Assembly: GCF_037975245.1 (NCBI RefSeq)
Contig: NC_092574.1
Location: forward strand, 11,619,213-11,683,212
DNA length: 64,000 nucleotides
Reading direction: 5' to 3'
DNA from: Apostichopus japonicus
Taxonomy: Eukaryota > Echinodermata > Holothuroidea > Aspidochirotida > Stichopodidae
Below the pieces are notes generated by a model. It was not told the origin of the DNA. It did no database searches and worked only from the letters and a program-made list of their open reading frames with translations. Positions 38,836 to 51,005 of the stretch are shown piece by piece. A program made the translations under genes and the position numbers. Each line of letters opens with the position of its first letter. The stretch's first letter is position 1.

Positions 38836-41800
38836 ACTGAATCCAAGGTGGGATTTGCTGAGAAAGAAGATACTGTCTTTAAATTATAGTCGAATAAAAG
38901 TTAGATCTTCAATGAATATCTTTGGAAGATACTAGATTTAATATAATTTAAAAGGGCTGGCAAGTAAATATTGCATGATAGAATGGCCAACAGGAGTACA
39001 AAATACAATTTTGCTTAAATATCCATGGGGTTTCCTAATATATTTAACACTACCTACTGCAAACCATTGCTACTTTTCAACCCAATACTCAATCAATAAT
39101 AAAAAGACAGCATAGCACTGTTGACTGTACTTGAAAGGAACGCAAAGAAATTGGTCCAGCTGAGACTAGCGTGCATTCAATTTTTAACTGTTGAATAAGA
39201 ACCAACACGTTTCGGAAGACTTTTCTGCTCGACACCAGTCCCCAGCTGTGGACGAACACTGTCACATTTCAATTTTAAGGAAATATACTGCTGCATCGAT
39301 GTTAAAGATATACTGCAGTAAATATCTTCTTTGATGTAACTTATTGTTACAACCAAGATTCAAATTCTTCAAAGTTCCAATATCATGAAGTAGGCTACGT
39401 ATATTATGGAAACTAAAGATGGATGTTTTGATTGCATGGCACTATTTTTGTTGGTTCAAAGGATCCGTGTGCTTAACAACCTATTCTTCATTGTAAAATC
39501 CTGCCTCCACAACTTTCAAAATCAGGTGAGCTCTCCCTCCTCTGCAGGTTATGAAATTTGTCAGTGTTTGCATTATTGCATTTTAAATGCCCCCATCTTC
39601 TCCAATTATCTGGTGTTGAGATGTCACTTTGACAAAAATTGAAGTAGGTACTTAAAAAAACCTGTTAACTTTTCTCACATTTCCGACTCTCTCTTTTACA
39701 AACATCTTTCTGGTTCACTGCAATACCATGGCCAATACACCAAGGGCGGTACATAAAAAGTCATACAACTTTACAAGCTAACCATACATACCCAACAACA
39801 TAGGCCACCCAGGCAAAACATAATCATTACTTACTGGCTATTCTGCTTTGACTTCTATCATTACGCTGAGTGTCAAAAAAAATGGCAACAAAGTACCAGT
39901 TTGGGCATTTAAAGCTACATAAGAAATCAAATCGCCGGTAGGCCTAAATATTTCAACACCAAACTAATTTCCTAACGCCCTAGCTTACTACCGTAGTCTA
40001 GTTTATAGGGTTATCATTACAATTTACACTACAGTATTGTACGTAGGCCTACAGACACGGCCTTCAAGTTCTGGTTTAGTGACATTAGTGTTTTGCCTAT
40101 TTCAGTCTTTACAAAACGACAATTAGCAAAGGTTAGACAATTGTTTCTATCATTAATTTCAATGATTCTGAACGTCACTTTATGATGACTGCAGAATTGT
40201 TTACTTACGTTTGGTCGGTATAAACAACGTAGGTCTTTGCCCTACAGTAGGTGACGTTTATCAAGTGAGTGTGGCACTAGCGCTAAAGTAACAACCGAAA
40301 CCGCTAGATGAAGGTGGTACAGGACGATTCCCAGTACATGTCATAGGCACCGTGATGTTCTAGCCAGTTTTCACACACACGTACACCTTAACAAGTTATG
40401 TTGCTAGTGACCTTGCTCAGGTTATTTTGCCCCCAGCAAATTGTTCAATAGGTCAGAAGTATTTCATGCTTTTTAAAAATTACATGATACTACCTGGCAA
40501 AACAGGACTAATATTATTGTAAATGAAAAGTAAGAAGTCTATAATAATAGTATGATAATATAGAGTATAATAATTTTTGTTCCGATAAAAACTAGTGAAC
40601 TTTAAAGTCTAAGATTGTACCATTTTTAATAAAGGGACTTGGTCTACTATTCTTGTCCATTGTGCAACTTGTTTAGGAAGCAATGCAGACGACTGACCTT
40701 GGCCTCCGATCCCGCTAGCAGCTAATTAACATCATCTGTTAGTAGTACTAATTCTTACTTATAGACATACGCATACTGGCTACAACATCACCGTTGGCTG
40801 CGAGTAGTAAATTTAGGTGAATTATGGAGCTTTTTTTTTTTAATAGCTTGTGCATTTTGTAACGTTGCAAGTCAGTACAAAAATAGCGATCAGCCTACAG
40901 TAACGTAGCGTAAATAATAGTGTTGTTTAAGCAAATTAAAGGCCTAGGCTATACTTTGGTAAGCTATGTCAAGATTGTCAATCTAGTTCAGCGCCTATAG
41001 CCCAATAGCATGAAAGGCGAGACCTAAAAATAAAAATGAAAAGCCTGCATTCTCTATCAGTGCTTACTCAAAAATTTAGTCAAGTGTCGTCAGTTCTACT
41101 TCTAAGTTCTTGGTTCAATGGGCCAAGGTTTAACCTAACTGTGAGCAGTGAACTGACTAGGCTTGGGTGACGCCTAAAAGTGGAGTGGCTCTAGGAGTTT
41201 GTGAGCCTGAGTTTTATCACAACTCCTTGGTTATGCAACAAAGTTGACATCTATATAAACAGTCAGTTCATTATGCAGATTTGACTTTAAAGGTCTGCTG
41301 TATAGACCCAAACTATAGCACGCTATCAATCATGGTAAAGTTTCTTGAGATTACGTAACCGACCTGCCTTGGTCGAAAAACGACCCCATTTTACCAATTA
41401 TTCTGCAACTCCTGGCACTTTTTTTCAAAGAGCCTAATGGTGTAAAAAAGCTACGCATGCTAATTATAAAGCCTGAGGTTGATTTACGACCTTGACAGGT
41501 CGATTACATAATCACAAAACTTTCCTAGCTATAGCGTGCTATAATTGGAGCCAATAGAGCAGATCTTTAAGGCCTGCATAGCCTAGTACACTGGGCCTAA
41601 TTGTGAAAGTTAAGTTTATAACGATTCATACCTTTCACCAATATTATATGGTATATAATTCAAAATTTCCCATGCAGTTTTCATGGTCATAAATGAATGA
41701 TCATTGACCTAACAATCAGACACTTTTGGGATACGACAGAAAGCTACATTTACCCACACAGCCTGCAGCGTTTAAGAACAAACTGATTTGGTTTGCAAAA

Positions 41801-42400
41801 CGGTTTGTTATGCTCGCCATAGGAAGGATGCAACATAACGCAAAATCACAATATTTTTTAAACAAGGTGGAACTTTCATAAGTAGTGATCCACATGAAAA
41901 GAATGAAACCCTCATTTTGTCATTTCTTTTTCTAAGTGCTTAGGCTTTTTCATGTCAACTAATCAATAAATCAATGATGGCATATTCTAGCATTTGTTCA
42001 ACTATCCACCATTCTTGAATCTCTGATTTAAATTGCCTAGAATGGCCCGTAAAGAGATTCACAAAGAAGTTGAAACATAACGTACATATGTACCCTACAC
42101 CAGGAGGGCAATTGAAATCAGAAACAAATGTAAACAGTACACATGTCTTGAGGAGTGCTAGTTACACCTACAGCTCCCAACGAATTTGGAGTGTGATTTT
42201 TAACATACAGTATTTTGAGATTCTAAATGACAAGACCAGACACTTTAACTTGGCACAAGTAGGGTGAGTAATTAGCTCAGGACTGTCAATAAATTATGAA
42301 AGATAAGGACTCTTGCAAGTCTTAAATCATTCTGGGAAGTTGGAGCATGAAAGCATAGAGTTCTTTTTTTTCTTTCATGTATCATGTTTCCCTTGATTTA
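38836..42400. other. Spacer between the divergent EGF-type gene and TOMM5
   Basis: No coding exon recognised. It should contain the promoters and any 5' UTR exons of both genes. TAGGCCTA-type palindromes occur near 39945, 40045 and 40945. A possible minus-strand 5' UTR donor is near 40207. Confidence 0.4.
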
Positions 42401-42473
42401 CTGTAGAGGCCCTCGTTGATCACTTCTGAAGCAAGGGTATTTCAAGAAGAGTATCTTACAGTTCAACGTGAAG

Positions 42474-43385
42474 ATGTTTAGCGTCAAGCAACCCGAGAAA
42501 GCAGGTGGAGATCCGGATCTAGCAAAGCAGATGCAATGGGAAACAATTAAAAATGTTCTGCTTTTTGCAGGAATTGTTGTTACACTCAGACTAAGTAAGA
42601 AAGATTTTTATATTCATGAGAATACCCTTACCCAATGAAGGGCTCTCCTTCCATACAAGACAAACTTCCTCAGATTCTCTCTATGGTAAAAATTGTTCAA
42701 ATTTTTTATTTCTGTAAAATTATCTGAAGGTGAAGAGACATTGTGCCATGGTGATTGACAGTGTGGCTCTTTGCAAAGTATGTCTAATTGGCTTCCATTT
42801 CAAAGTTGCATCAAGCATTCACGTATAGTGCAATATTCTGCTTGCTACACCACTAGAAGCTGAGCAAGAGTTAGATTGTTGGGAGCCAAGGGACAGGTGA
42901 TTATGGGGCCTTTTCAGCATAAGCTTTTGACAATTTAACAAATAGAAATGACATCTTGTACACAGGTATTCAGATTGCAAGGAGACATTTAAACAGTAGT
43001 ACTAGTTAATAGTATGATATGTCATATCGCCAATCTTTCTCAGATGGCAATTATTTCATTTAAAAAAATGTGGGTGCTGTAAGCCTGCCCTCAATATATC
43101 ATATCAACCTTGTAGTGCTTCACTTGATTTTTAAGGCCTGCTGTAGTAAAACTGCAATTTTGTAATTAAGGGTAAGAACCCAACAGCCCACGTGTCAGCG
43201 CTCAAGAGACGGAAAAAAAGTTGAGGGCGATTACGGATTACCACTCGGTAGTTTTCATAGTTATTAGGTGTGATCAAGTAATGTCTGCAAATGACAGTCC
43301 TATTTAACAGGATCATTGCATAGATTTCATGTTTTGTTTCATTGTTTTCATAGCTCCCATTGTTTTGGAAAAGATGAAGTCTTAA
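42474..43385 (+). CDS. TOMM5: Mitochondrial import receptor subunit TOM5 homologue
   Basis: A small tail-anchored subunit of the TOM complex in the mitochondrial outer membrane, which passes precursor proteins to the Tom40 pore. Two exons: 42474-42594 and 43354-43385, joined in phase 1. The product is 50 residues against 51 in human. It starts MFSVKQPEKAGGDPD, has an amphipathic stretch around MQWETIKN, then one hydrophobic segment LLFAGIVVTLRL and the tail TPIVLEKMKS. Human TOM5 has the same MF start, a similar single membrane segment and a TPFILKKL ending, so the match is convincing for so short a protein. A splice acceptor before 42405 (TTTACTGTAG) suggests an upstream 5' UTR exon. AATAAA at 43775-43780 is a plausible poly(A) signal. 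Confidence 0.88.
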
Positions 43386-45906
43386 CATCAGCACAAGCAA
43401 GGTACCCTGGGGTTTCTGCTGGATGTAGCTTCCTATTGGAGCACCAGATTGTTGGATGTATAGCTAGGGCATGACCCTTGCAATGGGACATGCCAAGAGA
43501 GAAGAAATGGGCTTTGATTTATCGTTAATAAAATATATACTTGAGAGTAATTGGGTAACTTATTCAGGGACAAAGAAGAATGTGAAAGCTTCAGGAGCAT
43601 GTTTAATCTTCATACATTAAGGAACATTCTTCCGACTTGTATCACAGCCCTGGACTGTTTGAAGCACTGTTTCCAGTGATTCCCAGCTATTATGTGTGAA
43701 AGAACCAATGCCAAACTACTTGTTTAGAACTAAGGTTGATAGCGGTATTGTTTATCTGTTGTAATGGAAACGGCAATAAAGTAGCACCGCTGAACAAAAT
43801 TGTTCCGGGAGCAAATTCCCGTATATACCCATCAAACATTCTTGAACTTTGTATAGTAGCCTGTATTATTTGATGCATTATTTCTAGTAATATCTTGAAA
43901 CCTTAGGAATCAAATGATATACACTAACCGGAGGAATACGGCATTTTTTGAGTTTTGAATTAGAGTCTATTCTTTTCTATTTTTGGGATGACATGGGGGA
44001 GGTAAGTTCTCTTTTTCCAATTGTCATTCTTTTCAACAAGTAAGCGGTGGCTTTTTCATTGTATCAAAAGTACAGTGATGTAAAACCTATCAATCCTTAT
44101 GAGTAATAACACCAAGTAAATAGGGAAAATGATAGTGGAAGTTAGATGTTGTCACAAGAGATTGTAATATATTGTATGCATGATATTGCAGATCAGCTAA
44201 TACAATGAGACAATTGGTGTTCACACATATTTGAAGATAAGCTGTTAACATTTAAAGATGCAACAAGATCTATTGCAGACCTCTACAACTGAACCAGGGG
44301 TTGCATACATTTCACGATCATTAAATTTAATGTAATATTATGACTGTTTGAATGAATATCTACATCATGCTCTTTTCTCAGTTTGGCTGGGAAGACTTCA
44401 TCAAATAGTACCGTACAATGTAATGCGCTGCTCATTTATCAAGAACCGTGTTTTATACTTTTGTATGCAATGGAGGATAAACAATTCATCGTGTATGTGA
44501 AGTGTCAAGTTTATTTTTTGTCCATTTCACATCTTTGTTAAATGCTTTACTTACACAATGATACAAAGGGTCTCATCAGCTTCACAGGAAAATTATACGG
44601 ATCATACATATCATCTTTTACATTCCTTAGGGAGTACCACATACCACAAAATATTTCTGCTCTCGATATCCACAACGTTTCCATATGACTAAACGTTAGT
44701 TTGTAAAGTTACATTTTGGCACAAACACAAGGATTGTTTATCCTTAAAAATGAATTGTTAGTTGTAAAGCAAAGAATTTAGCACTGGTTTTCAAGCTGCT
44801 GCAGCAGAAGTAGTAATTTTCATTCCAATCATCTGCCAGGATTTTTATTTTAGAAATAGGAGGATTCACAGAGAAATATGGAGGACTTATTCTCTGTACA
44901 ACTGACAAAGATATACTAACATAAAGAAAATGACAAGTAGAAATATTTACATTAAGATGGGCTATTATTAACCCAAGCTGTATAGGCTATCCTTCAAATA
45001 CCAGACCAGCATGCCATTCCCTGCAGCAAGTGACCCCATAACACATTAAATGAGAACTACACATATAACAGCCACCTAAAGATGAGACGTAGGGTACCAT
45101 GCCTACCTACATACAGAGAAATATTTTCTTTTTTCTTAATTGATTTATTTTATCAATCATTTGTTTTGTACTAACAATGTTCACATAACTATGATGGATG
45201 AAGTTAGAACTAGATCCTTGGTGAAAATCAGGTCAATCCATTTACTTTTCATACGGTAAATTCCTTTTTTTGTACCACAGATTTTGCTTTTTGTTAGGTT
45301 TGCATTGTGTTTCCTTGGATCAATCAACACACTACTACTCACTATGAAGAAAGAACACTCATAACTTGTTTTCTCCCAATCCCCTGTAGTCTTCGGTTAA
45401 AACTCAATAGCACTTTTCAACACGCAAAACCACACTGCCGTTCCTTCCCACAGAGCAAATCATTTGACTAATAATTCCTAACAATTGCATATTATAAAAT
45501 GCAAACTGGTACCATATTTCATGTATAAAATGTTACAACATTGATGGGTCTTATTGCAAGTGCAAATAAAGCCTTTTCCCTGAGAATTACATCTCGCATT
45601 CTATTTGAGCTCTCTCTGCTGTGTGCCACCTGCAACAAGTATTACCATAAAAGTACAATATAACTCGTCATTGTGATAACTTCTTGCCTTAAAATGTCAA
45701 ACCATTCCAAGTTAAAGGAAGTAGTGAAATACCTTTGATTAAACCAAGAACACAATTTAAAAATCTAACAGAACAAAACTCGCAGTAGTATTGTGATCGT
45801 TATCTGATGTTTCCATTAATCTGAGTGCTGTTGAGATGCAAACAAGATTCCAGCCGGCATAATGTACATATCAAGGAATAAAGGCAAGCTAGTTAATCTG
45901 TCTGTC
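43386..45906. other. Shared 3' region of convergent TOMM5 and SUMO
   Basis: TOMM5 (plus) and SUMO (minus) point at each other across this stretch, which must hold both 3' UTRs. No further coding exon is recognised. Confidence 0.5.
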
Positions 45907-48900
45907 TCATTGTCCCCCTGTCTGTTGTTGAAATACTTCAATCTGGTCCATATCTTCCATGTCCAGCTAAAATTGAAAAAATATTGAGAGTTAGATGATT
46001 TTCATGATTTAATTTTAACCTTCAGAAATACATGTGTGGCAATTCCCAAGGGAGGTTGAATTGCTGGGTGGGAAGTGGTGGAGTCGTATGGTACCACAGA
46101 AAACGTATAATTCATCATCCAAACAGGTGGTTACCTGGCAACATCGAGTTGAAATCATTCCTTTTAGAACATACTGCAGAAACCAGGTCACTAATGTTAA
46201 GTTACAATAAGAACATTCTTCTTACTCTCAAGTTTGACCTGTTCTGGAATTGAGACTTTCAAATGGCACAGGGCATATAGATGGACAAGGCATGCTGGGA
46301 GGAAGCCCCCCTACGTCATATCATTAGGATCAAAGGGTAAATTGACATATCAAAGGAAACGTGCGGTACTGTTTGGGTTGTTCGAACAGCAAATTTGATT
46401 GTCCCATAGAGTAAGTCAAAATAAAAAAGCTCCCCCTTTGGTGGATCATAGGCCTAATATATTTCTTATAGTCAAGGAGGGTGATATTAATTTATCATTT
46501 TACTTATTTGGGGATATTGAGTCACAAATCAGAATACAATGTCAACAAGCAGTCGTTCAATCGACCACCACAAAGCTGACTGTGGTTGTCCAAACAGAAA
46601 TTCGGATGACTTCAAACATTTTCCTGCCATGGCATAACTTCCTGTTATTTCTTACAATATGTAAGTTGCCAAAACTAAATTGAGCCCCTGTGGTGTCAGT
46701 CTAAAGAAAAATTCACACCAAGTGTTTTAGTCAACCACACACATTTTGTATAAACTAGCTATTTCTAAAAACAAAAATATCCCACAGAGTTAAAGAAGAT
46801 GGATATATCTTAATACAGAACACTTAAAGATTAAAAAGATACAAAGAAAACAAACAAAAAGGGGGGGGGGGAGGAGGAGGGGAAATACCTACCACCTGTG
46901 GCGTGTCCTCATCAAGGATGTTTGATCCATCATACCTAAACCTTAGAGTGTCAATGGCTCCGCCCTGAAAGTTCAATGAAAAATATTTCATAGCCTTTTA
47001 TTTTGTACCTTTGATGATAACCAAAATCTACAAATACATTGGTTTCTTTAAATGCTCTGGAGAGTGCCTTTGTGAGTGCCTTTGTGAGGAGGGAATACTA
47101 CAGAAGTGTCAACAACAGTGTTATAGTACTCAATGCTGCCCAATTAGTATGGTTGATCTTCATTTTTTCCCCCTCAAAAAGTACTGGATTTCACAACATG
47201 TCATAAACAGAAATATATGCCCGGTCAGAAAAGAAATGGCTGCAAGACTAATTGCAAACTGACCTTGATTTGACCCTCAGAGTTACCCCGATAACATGTC
47301 CGCTATTTGTTAGGTTTGATTCCCATAAGCAATGTAATATTCAAATCATGGGTACAGTTAGTCTGACAGTGCAAAAACTTGTGTAAGTTTTGGTGGTTCA
47401 GTGTACCATTCACAGAGGCTATCATACTTGTTTGCATGGGGGAAGAAAAAAATTAAGACTTGAAAATTACTGCAAAGTATTTCTATAGGTTGGCAGCCCT
47501 GATAAATGGGTACCACAAAAGGTCAAACATACAGCAGCTGTACAGTAAAAAAAAATCCCAAAAGATGGATCTGCATCTTATTGGACAAAGTGGGGACCAT
47601 AGAACTAAGTAATATGGCAGGGCTTGAAGAATTCAATGTGCTGGGTCCCTTAGGTTAATTCTTCCAGTATTCGAGTTATACCCATTTTGCCAGCTAGCTT
47701 CCTTCGAAGACATTTCTTGCTAACATTTTGAACGGTGTCTTTGGCATGAACAACACTGGTACGCTATGCATGCAGGAAAAGACAGTAAAGTACTTATTGT
47801 TGAAAGAAAAAAAAATTGATCAGAAAGCACCCCATGCAATTTTCAATGGACAATCAGGTAAAAAACGTTAAAATACTATATTTATTACAAATGAGAAAGG
47901 GGAACACCCTTGGAGATGATATTTGCTTAAAAATGTGGGTAACAAATTCTACTGTCCACATATATGCATTTGTTGTGAGCACTTGCAAAATGTATTGGGT
48001 TAACATGGCTCATGACAAAGCCCTGACAGGCTCCTCTGAAAAATATCGTCAAGTACTGGAGCAGACTATACCAGCCTTGAATACAGGCCCTTACTCAGTC
48101 TCTTGGTGAGATCCAGGTCAAATGTCTGTGGCCAAAGCCTGCAGACTCTAATTTGGCTAGGTAGACTAAAAACATTCCTGCTTTCATACCTGCTTATCAC
48201 AGTAGGCTTTCTTCAGCTTCCTCAAGGGTGTTGACCTTTTGATTTTAAATTGAACGGTTGAACCTTCCTGCAAGAAAAAATATGTAAGATGGTGTTGGTA
48301 AACTAACAACATCCACTCGTACACAGGAAATTCTACTGTATAGTATACATTAGTGATGGGAACAGGTACCAGGGGACCGACCGAAAAGAAATTACTAACC
48401 AGTACACAGTAGTACATAGTGCAAGTATGATATCGTGGAGTCGTACTTTAAAGGTGCCAAAACTGTCTTGTAAGAAATTGTAAATTGTCTTGCATCAAAT
48501 TGCTTAATTTGAGCAATTAAATACAAGTATATCCCCACAAATGCTTCAAGGAATTCAATCACTCAAATCCCATTTTCACGAGTGCTGTGGTTGATGTCAT
48601 TACCTCATGATGTCAGCTTTGCATAAGTTGTATTAGATATAGCTAAATAATAACTGAAATGAGTCAAACGTTGGAATGATCAGCAGGCAAAAGGTTTGAC
48701 AAGCTACAGTAAATGATGTTATGTTATTACATGTCTTTAATACAAAGAAAGATTGATACTCACAGAACCAACTACTCTCAGGGTGATGTGTTCTGATTCA
48801 TCTTTCACATCCTACAGACAAAAAAAAAAAATTGGAGAAAGTAACATTTTTGACAAAAAAGTCAGAAAATATTATATACCCAGGTTATATACACCTAGCT

Positions 48901-50255
48901 CAGGTATGATAAATTGCAGTGCGGTATGAGTGCCATAACTATTGGTTCACAAAATATATTGTCATACTAGATCTAAAATTCATCACAGGGCAATGCTTAG
49001 GGCTATACAAAGACAAAAAATGATATGACCGAAAGGACTGGACCCCATTTTCCACTAAACAATTCCTTTAAAAGTTGAAGCGTTGGGCGTTATTTGTTAT
49101 GTCATTTCTGTGTGCTGTGTACCGGTGTCAGTCCATTAGAATCCGAAGATCATTAAAGGGCTCGAGTAGTGAGAGATGGTTAAGGAACTAGTCTGTAGGT
49201 TACTTTACATTAAGTACTTTAAAAAGGAGAGAAAACACTTCATGTCAGATACAAAAAAAACAAAAAGAAAGAAAAAATTAGTATTACTCTAAAACGGAGA
49301 GACAATACTCCATTACTCTTTCGGCCATGGCGGAAAGGTACATTTAAGGTATGGATTTGACCTTGGTGTACAGGAATGTATCAGAGAAGCTTTCTCTGAT
49401 AAGGATAGTATACACTTCTTCAAATGTGACATTTCGCTGGATAGCCTGAATTGTAGTTAAGACAATATTGGGGAGTTGATGCACTATACAGGTTGATTGA
49501 ATAGTTTGAATTGTAAGTTCATAAGTGTCGATACATGATTGTCTTCAAATAAATAATAGTTAGTTGAATAAATCAAATTAAATAAGGCTGATAGTTTATT
49601 AAAAAGTCCGATTCTGATTGTAGGTTTAAATGGCTGATTTTGTGGATTTTTCGGGGCTTGGTATAGTTCATATACAAATTAATGGCGGAATGGCACATTT
49701 TCTATGGCGAAAAGAGCACATTTTCTATGGCGGAAAGTACCGATGGAGGAATGACACGTCCCCCGCCTATAGTAGTACAGGTAAAATAGTTGTAAATTGC
49801 TCAATCATTGATGGTATGTGCCTACTATCGTGAATTCATTTAGGCCTACTTTACTATGTCTGTTTCTAGATCATAACCTTGCGTTTGGAGAAAATTCATT
49901 TCAGTTCAACTTATATTTCCGAAAGGCATGGAATCGAGGTTATTGTTTTGGAAATGCTTATTTCGATTCGCGAATTTCGGATCGCTGCTGTGTGCATGTT
50001 GTAACGCTAGGCCTGTGTTCCTACCGTTGGGCATGTTCGAGCCCAACGGCCGGTTATAGGCTTCCTAGCCTAGGCCTATATCATTGTGACTAATCGGTTA
50101 GGCCTAGCCTAACTTTTGTTAGCTTTGTTTACGAGGAACAATAAAAATATTGTTCTCGATGTTTGGTGTAGGAGTTAGACTCATATATCACATTGGGTGG
50201 TTAACTCCTCAACAGCACATGCATGGTGATACATTACCTTTTTCTGCTCAGACAT
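45907..50255 (-). CDS. SUMO: Small ubiquitin-related modifier (SUMO2/3-like)
   Basis: Covalent protein modifier attached to lysines by the E1/E2 (SAE/UBC9) pathway and removed by SENP proteases; mainly nuclear. Five exons, minus strand: 50255-50238, 48811-48764, 48267-48190, 46964-46893, 45966-45907. All introns are phase 0 with GT/AG borders. The product is 91 residues. The N-terminus MSEQKKDVKDESEH includes VKDE, a PsiKxE sumoylation consensus placed as in SUMO2/3 for chain formation. The ubiquitin-like fold follows: HITLRVVG, TVQFKIKRSTPLRKLKKAYC, DTLRFRYDG, EDTPQVLDMEDMDQIEVFQQ. It ends QQTGGQ, so one residue must be clipped to expose the GG. The exon pattern and sequence leave little doubt. 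The start is the only ATG in frame before exon 2. Intron 1 contains small duplicated TGGCGGAAAGTAC blocks (49320-49345, 49680-49745). Confidence 0.97.
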
Positions 50256-50544
50256 TTTGACAGGATAGATGAAATAAACGCCGGCGGTTGGTTGACTGCG
50301 TGCTGACTTCCCGCACTTCGTCTTCAGGGCATACACTAACAAGTATCAATGCCGCTTCACATGCCATAGGTCGGATCCGATCTTCGCGGTGCTAGAGTAT
50401 GGCGCGCCGTATGTATTACTTTATTTATGTTGTCGTCGCGGAGACTTAGGTAGTCATATTGAAGTGATCTGGATAAATCCATGTAGATTAGATTCATAGC
50501 ATAAAACGCGAAATGTCATGTCAGATGCATGCTCTCTAATACGA

Positions 50545-51005
50545 ATATGTAAGAAAAACGATAATCCAAGTTCAACGATGATATTCCAAGTTTTTCGAGC
50601 GACGATACAGGTTTATCGTTGAGGAACCTGGATTTTCGACCTGTATTACAAGTTAGGTTTAGCGGTTGATGCTACAGATTTTGGGACCGATAATCCAAGG
50701 TTTTCCATTGATAATGCAAATTTATATGGACGATAAACCTTCTTTCTTTCTTTTTTCCTAACGACAATCCAGATTTATCGTTTTTGTTGAAAACCTGAGA
50801 GATAAATTTATTGGTATATATATCCGGGTTTTTCGACCGAAAATCGGTTTATCACCAGATAATCTTAGATTATCAGTCGAAAGCCTGGATTTTTGACGAA
50901 AACCTGGATTTTCGATGAAAAGCTGGATTATCGGCAAATACCGTTATTAACATCGTAATCCTGAAATATTCGAGATATTCCAGGTTCATGGGTTGGTAAT
51001 CAGGG
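50545..51005. repeat. Degenerate array of about 18-nt motif in both orientations (CGATAATCCAGGTTTTCG-like)
   Basis: Variants of GATAATCCAGGTTTTCGA and of its complement CGAAAACCTGGATTATC alternate over about 450 bp, some 20 or more times. Examples are GATAATCCAAGTTCAACGA, GAACCTGGATTTTCGAC, GATAATCCAAGGTTTTCCA, GACGAAAACCTGGATTTTCG and GATGAAAAGCTGGATTATCG. It lies about 0.3 kb upstream of the SUMO start codon. No protein frame explains it. Confidence 0.75.
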
